Assembly (NCBI GenBank): GCA_902797455.1
Contig: CADBTE010000221.1
Location: 1 to 25,539, forward strand
Length of the DNA: 25,539 bases
Reading direction: 5' to 3'
DNA from: an uncultured Planctomycetota bacterium
Lineage (GTDB): Bacteria; Planctomycetota; Planctomycetia; Pirellulales; Thermoguttaceae
A program made the translations under genes and the position numbers. The notes under the pieces were generated by a model that worked only from the letters and a program-made list of their open reading frames with translations, did no database searches and was not told the DNA's origin. Position 1 is the stretch's first letter, and every line of letters begins with the position of its first letter. Shown in pieces: positions 16,325-25,066 of the stretch.

Positions 16325-16351
16325 ACAACCGACACAACCGATACAACCGTA
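16325..16351. repeat. three tandem 9-bp repeats (ACAACCGAY-like)
   Basis: ACAACCGAC, ACAACCGAT and ACAACCGTA follow one another without spacers in the divergent intergenic region. About 50 bp away, GATAAAACA is present as two perfect tandem copies (16256-16273). Direct repeats with nearly one-turn periodicity can serve as regulator sites; no regulator is identified. Confidence 0.6.
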
Positions 16352-16369
16352 CCGAGGATAAAACCATAC

Positions 16370-16404
16370 CGTCCGATACGCGGCAGACGGCCGCATGTCG
16401 GACG
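16370..16404. repeat. 35-nt near-perfect hairpin/dyad
   Basis: Outer arms CGTCCGA/TCGGACG (7 bp) and inner arms GCGGC/GCCGC (5 bp) are joined by TAC/ATG, which adds one A-T pair, one wobble and one mismatch. The loop AGACG has five bases. It lies upstream of the plus-strand promoter and could lie in the leader of the minus-strand gene if that starts further upstream. No T-run adjoins it on either strand, so a terminator is unlikely. Confidence 0.55.
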
Positions 16405-16447
16405 CCGTTGGAAAGGGTTCCGATATGATGATAGAGCCCTTAATATA

Positions 16448-16475
16448 TTGTCTGTCACAGGGGAATCGTTATACT
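16448..16475 (+). promoter_or_regulatory. sigma70-like promoter for the HEAT-repeat gene
   Basis: TTGTCT (16448-16453) and TATACT (16470-16475) are spaced by 16 bp. The expected start near 16482 gives a leader of about 120 nt before the ATG at 16605. Confidence 0.5.
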
Positions 16476-16604
16476 CCGAAATTAAAGAGGAAGATTCCCA
16501 ACACTTTGGCCGCGTGCCGATAAGACCAATAAGCGTATAACGTCTTTGATCTCACTCGCTTTCAACGTTCCTCGCTGGGGTCTTCCAAGAAGGGAAATAC
16601 GTTC

Positions 16605-18995
16605 ATGGGCATTTTTCTGACGAACCGTCTGACTCTCCTCAATCACGCCGGGTTCTGGTCTTTGATCGTCTCGCCGGCCCTTTTGCTCTCCCCTTCCCTG
16701 GGTGCCGCCGAACCGGCTCAAGACAACAGCGACAAGACCCCCTTTGCCGGAACCACCGAGATGTTTCGGCGCTTCGAGGATTCCCCCGCTGTTTCGATAC
16801 GCAGACAAAGCGGGGGAGAAGAGATTCCGATCATCGATAACCAAGGGCGTGTCGTCTTCTCGCGGCCAGAGGACAAACCGGCCGAGGAGATGTCCGAAGA
16901 GGACTTCTACAAAACACTCACTCCCACCGAGAGCGCGGTTCTCACCCCGGGGCCGCAAACCGCACCGGAGTGGATCCGCGCCGCGGTTATTATCTCCCGC
17001 GTTGGGCGCAAACCACTAGCCAAGCTTCTGTTCACCAAGTCGATCGACGCGCCTGGAACCCCCGAGCAATTCGCCGAGATGCTCGACGATGTCGGTCCCG
17101 ATAAACTCTACGCGATAACCCGTGACCCGCAGTTGGGAGATCAAACCCGAGAGGTGTGCGACCGGGTGATAACCGAAGCTCGCAAGTGGTGGGAAAATCC
17201 CGATACTATCCGCCGGGCCTTTGAACAAACGATGGCCGGTTCCCAGCAAAATAAAGAAAACGCCGTTTTGGCGCTGCGCAAAGGAGATATCGTCTCACTG
17301 AACATCCTGTTCACGGAACTGTTCTCGGAGGACGAGCTTCGTGCCGATCAGGCGGCCGAGATCTTATGCGGTTTCGGTCAGTCGGCGCGTGATGCCCTTA
17401 TGGCGGCGGTCGCCCAAATACAAGACGATTCCCAGCTGCGGAAGATCGCCGCTGTCATCGGTCGGACTAAGGGGTTCCTCTGTGTTGACCCACTCTTGGC
17501 CCGCTATTGGGACGAGGAACTCAGCGACTCGGCACGTCAGGCGCTGGGTGACGCGATTGAAAGGCAGCTCGGCGAAATCCCCGACCGAGAGCAGGCAGCG
17601 ATCGACGCCGCTGCTCAGGGGGTACGCTATTTCGATAAAAAAGTCCCCTGTCCCGCTTCCTCCCCCGACGACATCCCCAGCTGGAGTTGGGATGTCAACA
17701 CCGGTGAGCTGAGGCGTTCTTTCCTTACCTTTGACCAGTACTGCCGAAAAAATGCCGCCGAAGAGTTCCTCTGCGCCAAGGCGCTCGACGGTGACTCGCT
17801 TTCCATCTCCTCCTTTGCCGCTCTTGTTCTGGCCGAAGAGACAATCTACCAGGGGGGGCTCGATTCGCCGGTCGATTTGGACGCATTTAAGGAACGCTTC
17901 GGCCGGGAGAAACCAAACGACTGGCTTCTGGCGCTGGAGCAAGCGCTCCTGACCGGTCATGAGAAGGGAGGAATCATTCCGGCGATGCTTCTTGGGGAAA
18001 CCAAAGACGTTTCTCTCGTCACCGGCGCCGGAGACCCGGCGGAACCGACCACCCTGGTTCGCGCCGCCTCGTCGAAAGACCGCCGCCTTCGCTTCGCCGC
18101 TGTTTCGGCAATCGACCAGATCGATCCCCCGGTTTCTTTCCCCGGCTGTTCCCAGGCGATCAATACACTGCTGCACTTCAGTTCGGCCAGTGGGAAGCGG
18201 TACGCTATTATCGGGACATCAAAGCTGGAAATGGCTTCCATCATCGGGAATGTCTTTGCCGATGGTTCCGTCCGTGTCGTCCCGACAACCACCGGGAGTG
18301 AATTGCTGCGACTGGCCCAGGACAATGCCGACGTCGAGTATGTTGTCGCCAGTTCCTTTCTCCGGAAACCCGATGTCCGTACCATCGCCCAGGCGATGGC
18401 GGTCGACTACCGCACCAGCGATATCCCGATTTTTGTCACGATCGAGGAAGAATATTACGAACCGATGGCCGATCTTCATGCCGCCTCCGCGCCGAACGCC
18501 GTCGCGCTCCCGCTCCCCCAGGATCGCCAGACGGGCCAGTGGGCCTTAGAGGAACTCTATCGCCAGACCAACCCCGAACAGGAGCCCGCGGAAGTTCGGC
18601 TCGAACAGGCCAAAAAGGCAATCGGCATGCTCAGCCGCCGTCTGGCCGAAGGACAGTCGTTTTGCGAACCGGAGACCCTCGATAAGATTGCTGTCAATTT
18701 CCTGCATCGCGGCGAGGTGCGTGACGAGGCGAGGTCCTTCGCCCTGGGAATCGGAACGGGTACGGTTCAAACCGAGCTTGTCGCCGCCTGTGTCGATCGG
18801 AGTATCCCCATGGCCGAACGGAAGAAATTCCTCGATGCCAGCCGGGATCATATCGAAAAATATGGTCTGCGCCTTCGCGGCCCCCTGCTTCGGCAAATTG
18901 ACAGCATGCTCCTGGAGTCTGATCAGCTCTCAGATCAGGATAAAGAGCTGCTAAATGACCTGTACAACCTCGTGAAAGATCACATGGACAACTGA
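16605..18995 (+). CDS. secreted HEAT-repeat protein with a degenerate receiver-like domain
   Basis: A 796-residue protein with a signal peptide (R8, hydrophobic 17-33, likely cleavage AA35-E). An acidic segment follows, then a mostly helical region (about 195-330 and 490-525) with HEAT-like pairs such as 'DRRLRFAAVSAIDQIDPP'. Residues about 531-650 alternate strand and helix five times (RYAIIG, VRVVPTT, EYVVASS, IPIFVTI, AVALPLP), as in CheY-like receivers. The acidic pocket, the phosphoacceptor Asp and the strand-5 Lys are all missing. The C-terminus is helical and charged. I infer an exported scaffold rather than an enzyme. AGAAGGGA lies about 10 nt before the ATG. Certainty is high for the gene and the export signal, moderate for the domains. 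Confidence 0.8.
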   Translation: MGIFLTNRLTLLNHAGFWSLIVSPALLLSPSLGAAEPAQDNSDKTPFAGTTEMFRRFEDSPAVSIRRQSGGEEIPIIDNQGRVVFSRPEDKPAEEMSEEDFYKTLTPTESAVLTPGPQTAPEWIRAAVIISRVGRKPLAKLLFTKSIDAPGTPEQFAEMLDDVGPDKLYAITRDPQLGDQTREVCDRVITEARKWWENPDTIRRAFEQTMAGSQQNKENAVLALRKGDIVSLNILFTELFSEDELRADQAAEILCGFGQSARDALMAAVAQIQDDSQLRKIAAVIGRTKGFLCVDPLLARYWDEELSDSARQALGDAIERQLGEIPDREQAAIDAAAQGVRYFDKKVPCPASSPDDIPSWSWDVNTGELRRSFLTFDQYCRKNAAEEFLCAKALDGDSLSISSFAALVLAEETIYQGGLDSPVDLDAFKERFGREKPNDWLLALEQALLTGHEKGGIIPAMLLGETKDVSLVTGAGDPAEPTTLVRAASSKDRRLRFAAVSAIDQIDPPVSFPGCSQAINTLLHFSSASGKRYAIIGTSKLEMASIIGNVFADGSVRVVPTTTGSELLRLAQDNADVEYVVASSFLRKPDVRTIAQAMAVDYRTSDIPIFVTIEEEYYEPMADLHAASAPNAVALPLPQDRQTGQWALEELYRQTNPEQEPAEVRLEQAKKAIGMLSRRLAEGQSFCEPETLDKIAVNFLHRGEVRDEARSFALGIGTGTVQTELVAACVDRSIPMAERKKFLDASRDHIEKYGLRLRGPLLRQIDSMLLESDQLSDQDKELLNDLYNLVKDHMDN

Positions 18996-19016
18996 GCGCG
19001 GGCGAACGATCGAAGA

Positions 19017-19039
19017 ACCGCCGCTTTCCTAGCGGCGGT
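19017..19039. terminator. hairpin between convergent genes, possible terminator
   Basis: ACCGCCGCT and AGCGGCGGT form a perfect 9-bp GC-rich stem with loop TTCCT. It lies 21 bp after the HEAT-repeat gene stop and overlaps the last codons of the convergent minus-strand gene. No T-run follows on either strand, so intrinsic termination would be weak. Confidence 0.4.
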
Positions 19040-21698
19040 CGGTCCTCACCGTGTTCATTCTGCGGCGAATCCCCACCGCAATCCCAATGACCAGCGGCAA
19101 GATCGGGGGAAGGAGGACCGCCAGCATTTTATATCGTCCCTGAATCGTCCGAATAGTCTCGGCAAGATGACGCTGGGTCTCGGCCGTCTTTCGGTCATAC
19201 TCCTTCTTTTTCTCGTCGTGCAGCATATTCAATCGCCGCTGCATCGACTGCATTTCCGACTGCAGCTCGGGAGCTTCTCCTGGATTGTCCCGATGGGCGA
19301 AATCTTTCCGATTGACCAGCTCGGCGATCCGCTCATTCATTCGTGCCTCCTCGGCACGGCACTGGGTCTCGAACTCCTTTTGGATGGCAATGAGCGACTC
19401 CGAGGCCTGCTGCCGAATCCCGCCGGTTGCGTCCTCAAGCGCCTCCAGACGACGATGTCGTGTCCGCCGGCTCCGGATAGCGATGAGCCCGTCATCACCA
19501 ATCAAACGATCGACCGCGTTTAACAGGAATGTCACATTGTCGAAATCCAGCGCCATCCCCCGATCCGCGTCGGTCCCCGTCTCGCGCAGGGCGAAAAACC
19601 CTCCGGTCATCATATCGAGGTCGGCGACTAAAACAGCGTTCAGATCCGGGATCGTCTCTTCCTCCGGCCGCTGGAACATCGGCGGTATCCTACCGGTGAT
19701 TCGAGCCGCTAAGGTATAGATACCCGGGTGACTGGTTCGCGTACGCGCCTGGGAGCGGATCCCAAGCGAGACGATATCGCTGACCGGCGCGGTCCCGCCG
19801 CCGACGGTCTGAATCCACGGCCGACAAATCGTCTCGGAGGAGCGATCGGGAACAATATAGCCGGTAAAGGGGAAGAGAAGGTGTTCCAGCGACGCGACCG
19901 CGGGTTCCTTGGCATCAAATGAGCTGACAAGCTCTTTTTCTTCCTTGCTCTTTTCGTCCCCCGCGCTGATCACCGCCGGACGATCGTCTACGAAAACGAA
20001 TTCGTTCGACAGGCCTGATAATTTCGGATAGGGATTGTAATCTCTCCAGACCAGGTCGGTTCCGAACAGCACCCCCAACAGGGACCAGAGGATACGGATG
20101 TCCCCCTTCTCGGTGGTGAAACCGGGCATCCCGGGACGTTTCGGAACCGATGTGCCAGCCAGAACGTCAGCGACGAACAGCGGCCAGGGATCCTCGAATA
20201 TCAAAGTCGGCGTTCCAAGCCGAACCAAATCGATGAACCGCGTCATCGCCGTCGGCGGCAGCGTCGACGGCTGGACAGCCAGAAGAAGGTCGAAAGAGCC
20301 GCGGTCAACATCTTCCGTGCAATCGATCGGCCTGACCGAATAGCGGCGTGACAGTTCTTCGAGGATCGGCCAAGGCCCCGAGACCCGGTCGCCGTAGGCG
20401 TCACTGCGGCCGAACAGTGCCGCGTCGGTCACCACAACGCCGATACGCTTGCGCGGCCGATCGGAGACACTCAGTAAGGAGGAAAGAAGCTCGTACTCGG
20501 TGGAAAGCCCGCGGTGCATAAAAGGGATTACCGACGTCTTAGGTCCGCTGCGAAAAACCACCGTCATAAAGACCGGGACCGAGCGCGCCTGACCGCGCTG
20601 ATCACAGACAATTGTTTTGGGGCGTATATCATAGCGTTTCTCCAGCTGGCTGGCCGCCTCGGTATTCGGCTCCACCCGGCGGACGGAGAGAAAGCATTTG
20701 GAACCGAGACGATCTTTTATCTCCTCAAGGAACGACAGGAGATCGGTTCGTGTTTTGAGCATCTCCGGAGGGATTTCGCCGCTGAGGTACGCTTCGATCG
20801 TCACCGGCCACTGGGACTGGAACGAGTCGATCGCCTCCATCGTTTCCTTCGAGAGTGTACTAAGCCGTTCCGCAGACCAATCGCTGCGCAGATCGCAGCG
20901 CCGCAGGACACCGACGAGTATCACCCCCAGAATCACAAAGGACGCGAGACGAACAAGGGTATGCCCCCAAAACAGAACGGTTCCGCGATCGATACGTCGG
21001 CGTGCCAAAAGTCGATTCGCCACCCATAGCCCAACAGCGGTCACTGAGACAAAATAGGCCAGCGACGAAAGACAGACCGTTCCACGGCTGAATGGCTCAA
21101 ACGCCGTCTGAATATCAGCGGCACGAAGAAAATCGACGATCTTTGGGGGAAATGGGAGCGCGTCGGCCCAGTGCAGGACGACCAGGGGAACGTTCAGCAG
21201 AACCCCGGCCAGATAGGCGATTGTCAGCTGGAAAGTCAAAAACGAAGCCAGCATCCCGAGCGAGAGCATCGTCATCCCGAGGAAAAAGTAACCGATGCAG
21301 GTGGTCAAAAACAGCCCCGGATCGGGCTTGCCGAGGAACGACAGAACCAGCCAGGCGGCCAGCGACGCGAAGGCGAGCGACGCGGCGTAAATACCGACCA
21401 CGGCGGCGAACTTCCCCAAAACGATCCGCCAGCTGGTCAGCGGTGAGGTGAGCAGAAGCTCCTCCGTACCAAAGCGCCGCTCATCGGCCCAGATCCCCAT
21501 CGTGACCGACGGAATAAAGACCAGGAGAATCAGCGGAAAATGACGACTGAGCTGATCGAGGTTCGCCAGATTCGAGTTGACGAACTCGTCGGGGAGAAAG
21601 GCCGCGCACGAACAGGCCAGAGTAAAGACACAAAGGAAGACGTACCCGGTCGGGTTCAGGAAGTAGGCGGTAAAGTTTCTCTTAAACAGCGCAAACAT
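19029..21698 (-). CDS. gldFG-like: ABC-2 permease fused to GldG-like auxiliary domain
   Basis: An 889-residue membrane protein that joins what are separate GldF and GldG proteins in gliding Bacteroidetes. Residues 1-235 form an ABC-2 permease with about six helices and the signature 'DERRFGTEELLLTSPLTSWRIVLGKF'. A helix near 245-262 starts the GldG part ('LSTLSKETMEAIDSF.SQWPVTIEAYLSG'), followed by the ABC-auxiliary domain ('LLLAVQPSTLPPTAM.RFIDLVRLGTPTLIFEDPWP'). A charged coiled coil (about 770-855) and a C-terminal helix 'LAVLLPPILPLVIGIAVGI' with a basic tail complete it. It pairs with the ATPase encoded 28 bp upstream. The substrate is unknown, and gliding should not be assumed from homology alone. 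Confidence 0.9.
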   Translation of the reverse strand: MFALFKRNFTAYFLNPTGYVFLCVFTLACSCAAFLPDEFVNSNLANLDQLSRHFPLILLVFIPSVTMGIWADERRFGTEELLLTSPLTSWRIVLGKFAAVVGIYAASLAFASLAAWLVLSFLGKPDPGLFLTTCIGYFFLGMTMLSLGMLASFLTFQLTIAYLAGVLLNVPLVVLHWADALPFPPKIVDFLRAADIQTAFEPFSRGTVCLSSLAYFVSVTAVGLWVANRLLARRRIDRGTVLFWGHTLVRLASFVILGVILVGVLRRCDLRSDWSAERLSTLSKETMEAIDSFQSQWPVTIEAYLSGEIPPEMLKTRTDLLSFLEEIKDRLGSKCFLSVRRVEPNTEAASQLEKRYDIRPKTIVCDQRGQARSVPVFMTVVFRSGPKTSVIPFMHRGLSTEYELLSSLLSVSDRPRKRIGVVVTDAALFGRSDAYGDRVSGPWPILEELSRRYSVRPIDCTEDVDRGSFDLLLAVQPSTLPPTAMTRFIDLVRLGTPTLIFEDPWPLFVADVLAGTSVPKRPGMPGFTTEKGDIRILWSLLGVLFGTDLVWRDYNPYPKLSGLSNEFVFVDDRPAVISAGDEKSKEEKELVSSFDAKEPAVASLEHLLFPFTGYIVPDRSSETICRPWIQTVGGGTAPVSDIVSLGIRSQARTRTSHPGIYTLAARITGRIPPMFQRPEEETIPDLNAVLVADLDMMTGGFFALRETGTDADRGMALDFDNVTFLLNAVDRLIGDDGLIAIRSRRTRHRRLEALEDATGGIRQQASESLIAIQKEFETQCRAEEARMNERIAELVNRKDFAHRDNPGEAPELQSEMQSMQRRLNMLHDEKKKEYDRKTAETQRHLAETIRTIQGRYKMLAVLLPPILPLVIGIAVGIRRRMNTVRTDRR

Positions 21699-21726
21699 TT
21701 CTTTTCTTTATGGGGATATCTTCTGT

Positions 21727-22494
21727 TCAATCGGCCGACAGTTCGGTGAACCTCTTCTCGGCCCGGGCCGTGTCAAACTCGGTCGCCGGCCCGTCAAAGA
21801 CCAGACGCCCCTTGTTGATAAACAAGACGCGCGTCGCCACGGCACTGACTTCCTGAAGAATATGGGTGGACAGAAGGATGGTCCGCTCTCGGCCAATACG
21901 GCGTATCGTCTCTCGCATCTGAAGAATCTGCCTGGGGTCGAGCCCAGTCGTCGGCTCGTCGAGAATCAGAACCTCGGGCTGGTGCAAAAGGACATGGGCC
22001 ATCCCCACCCGCTGACGATACCCCTTGGAGAGACGGCCGATCGGCTTGCGGCGCACCGGCTCAAGCGAACACAGCTCGATAGCCCGATCGATCGCCTCGG
22101 CGCGGTGTGATCGTTCGATCGAATAAAGACCGGCAAAGAACGACAACATCGACTCGGGGGTCATATCAGGATAGAGCGGACCGTTTTCGGGAAGATACCC
22201 CAAATGCCGCGCCCCGGCGGTGCGATCCTTCGTCATGTCGATCCCGGCAATCCGGGCCGTTCCGCTGGTCGGGGGAATGTAGCCGGTTAAGAGCTTCATC
22301 GTCGTGCTCTTTCCCGCGCCGTTCACCCCGAGGAAAGCGACCACCTCCCCGGCCGAAACACGGAACGACACGTCGGTCACTGCGGCGAAACGGCCATAGA
22401 TCTTCACCAGGTGATCGGCCTCAATCATCGGTCTGTTTTCGTTCTTGGCTTGGATCATCGGAACAATCGCTGTCTTCTTGTCGGTTTTTTTCAC
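21727..22494 (-). CDS. ABC transporter ATP-binding protein (GldA/CcmA-like)
   Basis: A 255-residue cytoplasmic ATPase with all nucleotide-binding motifs: Walker A 'GVNGAGKST' (K62), 'LGYLPE' in the Q-loop position, signature 'LSKGYRQR' (155-162), Walker B 'LILDEP' and the switch 'STHIL'. The family is that of GldA and other ATPases serving ABC-2 permeases, and the permease/GldG fusion follows 28 bp downstream. The GTG start at 22494 overlaps the TGA of the hydrolase gene (GTGA), suggesting translational coupling. Homologues begin near M23 ('MIEADHLVKIYG'), so the 22-residue charged N-terminus would be removed if the ATG at 22428 is used instead, but that start lacks a ribosome site. Confidence 0.93.
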   Translation of the reverse strand: MKKTDKKTAIVPMIQAKNENRPMIEADHLVKIYGRFAAVTDVSFRVSAGEVVAFLGVNGAGKSTTMKLLTGYIPPTSGTARIAGIDMTKDRTAGARHLGYLPENGPLYPDMTPESMLSFFAGLYSIERSHRAEAIDRAIELCSLEPVRRKPIGRLSKGYRQRVGMAHVLLHQPEVLILDEPTTGLDPRQILQMRETIRRIGRERTILLSTHILQEVSAVATRVLFINKGRLVFDGPATEFDTARAEKRFTELSAD

Positions 22495-23249
22495 CAGGAA
22501 AAGGGTTCACCTGGCCGCAGTATCACCGGCTCGGCCTGCGTGTATTTTTTCACCGCCTCGGCCCAGAGCTGTGGGTCCTGGGCAATTGGGGCCCAAGTAC
22601 CGTAGTGCGTTGGGATCACCCGTTTCGGACGCAGCGCGCGAATCGCGTCGAGCGACATCTCCGGACCAAATGTGTACCGATCGCCAATGGGGAGGACGGC
22701 CAGTTCCAGGCAGAGGGAACCAATATATTCCATCTCAGAGAACCAACCGGTGTCACAGGCAAAATAAAGATTACAACTGTCGGCGGCGCGCTGAGAGAAG
22801 GGGACAATCGCGCCGCGCTTCCACGGCGCTTTCGGAATCGAGACAAGGAAACCGCAGGAATTTCCTCCCGACGAGCCATCGGGCATCGTCGAACTATGCA
22901 GCGCCGGAGTCATCGTCACATAGACTTCACACAGCCCCGCCTCGCCGGAATCGATCTTCAGCGTGATTGTCCCGCCGATATTCATCGGTTCGGTTCTCGA
23001 TATCTTCTTCTGGTTAAACCAACCGGCCGGTTCGGCCATAGCGACGATCGTCGCGCCGGTTCTTCGGGCGATATCGACAGCCTGGGCGCAGTGGTCGGCG
23101 TGGCCATGAGAGACGAGAAGATAGTCGGCCTCGACCTGATCGAAGCGGACGGGAGCCGACTCAGGAAGGAAGGGATCAACCACCAACGTGCTGTTTCCCA
23201 ACCGAATCTGCCAGCAGTTATGCCCCAGCCAAGTGAGTTGTTTTTCCAT
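22491..23249 (-). CDS. metal-dependent hydrolase, UPF0173-like metallo-beta-lactamase fold
   Basis: A 252-residue cytoplasmic protein of the metallo-beta-lactamase superfamily. It opens with 'LTWLGHNCW' and 'TLVVDPFLPES', then the metal motif SHGHADH (H48, H50, D52, H53). H118 ('TPALHSS'), D166 ('FACDTGW') and H215 ('PTHYGTW') complete a two-metal site. 'LPIGDRYTFGPE' closely resembles the UPF0173 pattern. Family members are predicted metal-dependent hydrolases with no settled substrate. It is about 25 residues longer than typical members because of a segment around 140-157. AGAAGGT lies 9 nt before the ATG. The stop overlaps the ATPase start by GTGA, so it is in the same transcript, but a role in the transporter is unproven. 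Confidence 0.9.
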   Translation of the reverse strand: MEKQLTWLGHNCWQIRLGNSTLVVDPFLPESAPVRFDQVEADYLLVSHGHADHCAQAVDIARRTGATIVAMAEPAGWFNQKKISRTEPMNIGGTITLKIDSGEAGLCEVYVTMTPALHSSTMPDGSSGGNSCGFLVSIPKAPWKRGAIVPFSQRAADSCNLYFACDTGWFSEMEYIGSLCLELAVLPIGDRYTFGPEMSLDAIRALRPKRVIPTHYGTWAPIAQDPQLWAEAVKKYTQAEPVILRPGEPFSW

Positions 23250-23311
23250 TGTTCGCTGACCTTCTGTTTGAGTTTTTGATTCTGCCTTGTCTGTTCAGGC
23301 CAAGTTCGTTT

Positions 23312-25066
23312 TTATCTGAACTGCCCCGCCTCAATGACCTGGAACGGATCACTTTGCCCCGGCGCTTCGCCCGCGTCTTCCTGGGGAAATTCAACCTCCT
23401 GCTCCGGGAAGTCCCCTTGAGGAAGGAGATTCGTCAGGACATCTTCTGTCGACGGCTCGGAAGAGGCGGTTCCGGTGATCACCGACATCGAAAACCCGAG
23501 ACCGTACATCGACAGATCTTTATAGAACACCTGCCTAGCCGGGGAGACCGTACCGTCGGCCACCACCTCGGCTCGCCGGACCATTCGTGTCCCGGCCAGG
23601 TAGCCGACCACCTGGGCACTCCAGACATCGCCGCCTGTAGTGACTTTATTCCATAGTTTTTTCATCGTCGCCAAGTCGACCAGCCCTTGGGTATAGATCC
23701 AGGCGGCATGACGAAAGTTTTTCTCCACCGGCCGATCCATGGCGGGCCGAGCGCCGATGATCCGGTCGATTGCCGTCGACGTCATTCCGGGAACGGCGGC
23801 TAAAACCGGCCGGGGAGCGAGATTCACGTTGACCCGTCCGGTGATGACCGTCGAACGAGCCGTCGAGACGTAATCGAGGTAGGCGAACAGCGAATCGGCC
23901 GCCGAACGTCGATCATCAATGGGGGACCGGTAGAGGGTTCCGGCCGCCGGATCGGTGGTGCTGGGGACAAAGACCCTCGCACCAACGATATCCAAGGGAG
24001 TATCCAATGAAGCGGTCGGTAAAACCGAGTAATCGAGAACCTCGGCAGTCGCTTTTTTTGTGTCCCCGGCCGCTGACTTGTCGGCCGGTCCATACTGTCG
24101 GTAGAGCGTGACGAAGGCGGCGATTTCCTCGTTGGTGTAGGCGGCCAACTCATCGTGGAGGAACCGCAAATCCGAACCGTTCAGATCGACGCGCGGCTGC
24201 CCCTCGGGATCGACGTCCCGCTCGGCGCTGTAAACCGTCAGTAATTCCGACCATGGAAGCGGATCGGTCCGATTCTTTCCGTCTGTCTTTTCTCCCGGCA
24301 CCGAGCGAAGCGACCCGATCACTTCTCCCGGCGGCGCGGCGGCGCGGCCATCGGCTTTCAGGCCAAAGCAGTACGCCTCATCGGTCCCATAGAGCTGGTA
24401 GCGCGTCACGTCACGTGCCAGGAGGATCTCTTCTAAGAAGACCGGCACCGCGTTGCGCGGACTGTACGGCAGACGTTTTCCGGCATAGTACGAAGCTTCG
24501 GCCCCGTGGGGACGGGTCCTTTCGTCAGGATCGATCCAGTCGAGGATCGAATCGGCCATCACATCGGTCATCCCGGGAAGGGCCATCAGGGCCGCGCGGC
24601 CGCTGCCGGGCGATTCCAATTCCCACGCCAGGACAGCGGAGAGATTCAACCGCGAGGACTCGTTCACCATCCCGCAGCGAAGTCCCTCGACCGTGTCGCG
24701 TGTGAACTTGGGGGCCAAAAAGGTAAACCGGGGTTCCCCCGATTCAAGCCCTCCCCCACTTTGCCCAGGAACCACCGGCACGGCGCGGAAGAGACGAGGG
24801 TTGTCGTAGACACCGCCAAGGCGCTGACGCTCTTTGTCACTAAAACCGGCGAGGACCCGCAGCAAGGTCGCTCCCGATTGATTCGCCGAGACGGTCTTTA
24901 GTTCACCGAGCCGTTTGGCCGTCGTGCGTCGCTCGATCTTCATCAGCCCCAAAAACGCGACGGCTCCCAGGGTCAGCACGGCAATGACGATCGTCACCAC
25001 GAACATCACGACCCCCCGCTGCTTTTGGCGGCTCGGCGCGATCGGTCCGAAGGGTACCCTTCTCAT
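23312..25066 (-). CDS. gspK: type II secretion minor pseudopilin GspK-like
   Basis: A 584-residue protein with a prepilin-like N-terminus: 'RQKQRGVVMFVVTIVIAVLTLG', with cleavage expected after G18. The residue at mature position +5 is V, not E, as is known for GspK among pseudopilins. The periplasmic part has the GspK layout, with helix-hairpin-helix-like segments 'ALPGMTDVMADSILDWIDPD' and 'LAAVPGMTSTAIDRIIGA' and a C-terminal beta-rich region. GspK caps the pseudopilus tip with GspI and GspJ. It is longer than E. coli-type GspK (about 320-330 residues), with extra sequence between the two helical segments. Its ATG overlaps the TGA of lgt (ATGA). No other Gsp gene is in the window. Confidence 0.88.
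   Translation of the reverse strand: MRRVPFGPIAPSRQKQRGVVMFVVTIVIAVLTLGAVAFLGLMKIERRTTAKRLGELKTVSANQSGATLLRVLAGFSDKERQRLGGVYDNPRLFRAVPVVPGQSGGGLESGEPRFTFLAPKFTRDTVEGLRCGMVNESSRLNLSAVLAWELESPGSGRAALMALPGMTDVMADSILDWIDPDERTRPHGAEASYYAGKRLPYSPRNAVPVFLEEILLARDVTRYQLYGTDEAYCFGLKADGRAAAPPGEVIGSLRSVPGEKTDGKNRTDPLPWSELLTVYSAERDVDPEGQPRVDLNGSDLRFLHDELAAYTNEEIAAFVTLYRQYGPADKSAAGDTKKATAEVLDYSVLPTASLDTPLDIVGARVFVPSTTDPAAGTLYRSPIDDRRSAADSLFAYLDYVSTARSTVITGRVNVNLAPRPVLAAVPGMTSTAIDRIIGARPAMDRPVEKNFRHAAWIYTQGLVDLATMKKLWNKVTTGGDVWSAQVVGYLAGTRMVRRAEVVADGTVSPARQVFYKDLSMYGLGFSMSVITGTASSEPSTEDVLTNLLPQGDFPEQEVEFPQEDAGEAPGQSDPFQVIEAGQFR

Larger units (their letters stand above)
16166..16604. other. divergent intergenic region, 439 bp, with repeats and dyads
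   Basis: It separates the DUF11-type gene (minus) from the HEAT-repeat gene (plus). In order it contains an 8-bp inverted repeat TAGATTTC/GAAATCTA (16209-16230), two tandem copies of GATAAAACA (16256-16273), three tandem ACAACCGAY-like 9-mers (16325-16351) and a 35-nt near-perfect dyad (16370-16404). A sigma70-like promoter (16448-16475) and the plus-strand leader follow. A 76-codon minus-strand frame here starts with GTG, lacks a ribosome site and is mostly repeat-derived, so it is not called. Confidence 0.7.

Noticed and set aside
16228..16458. 76-codon minus-strand frame in the divergent intergenic region
   Set aside because: It has a GTG start without a ribosome site, and its VVSVVSVV segment comes from the tandem 9-mers. 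It reads across the 35-nt dyad, so a regulatory role for the DNA is more likely.
17364..18176. 270-codon minus-strand open frame inside the HEAT-repeat gene
   Set aside because: It is antisense to a well-supported gene, has Gly/Arg-rich composition and no ribosome site. Long shadow frames are common in GC-rich DNA.
22107..23279. 390-codon plus-strand open frame
   Set aside because: Its product is Arg/Ser-rich without domain character and lies antisense to the UPF0173-like hydrolase and part of the ABC ATPase, both of which have complete motifs.
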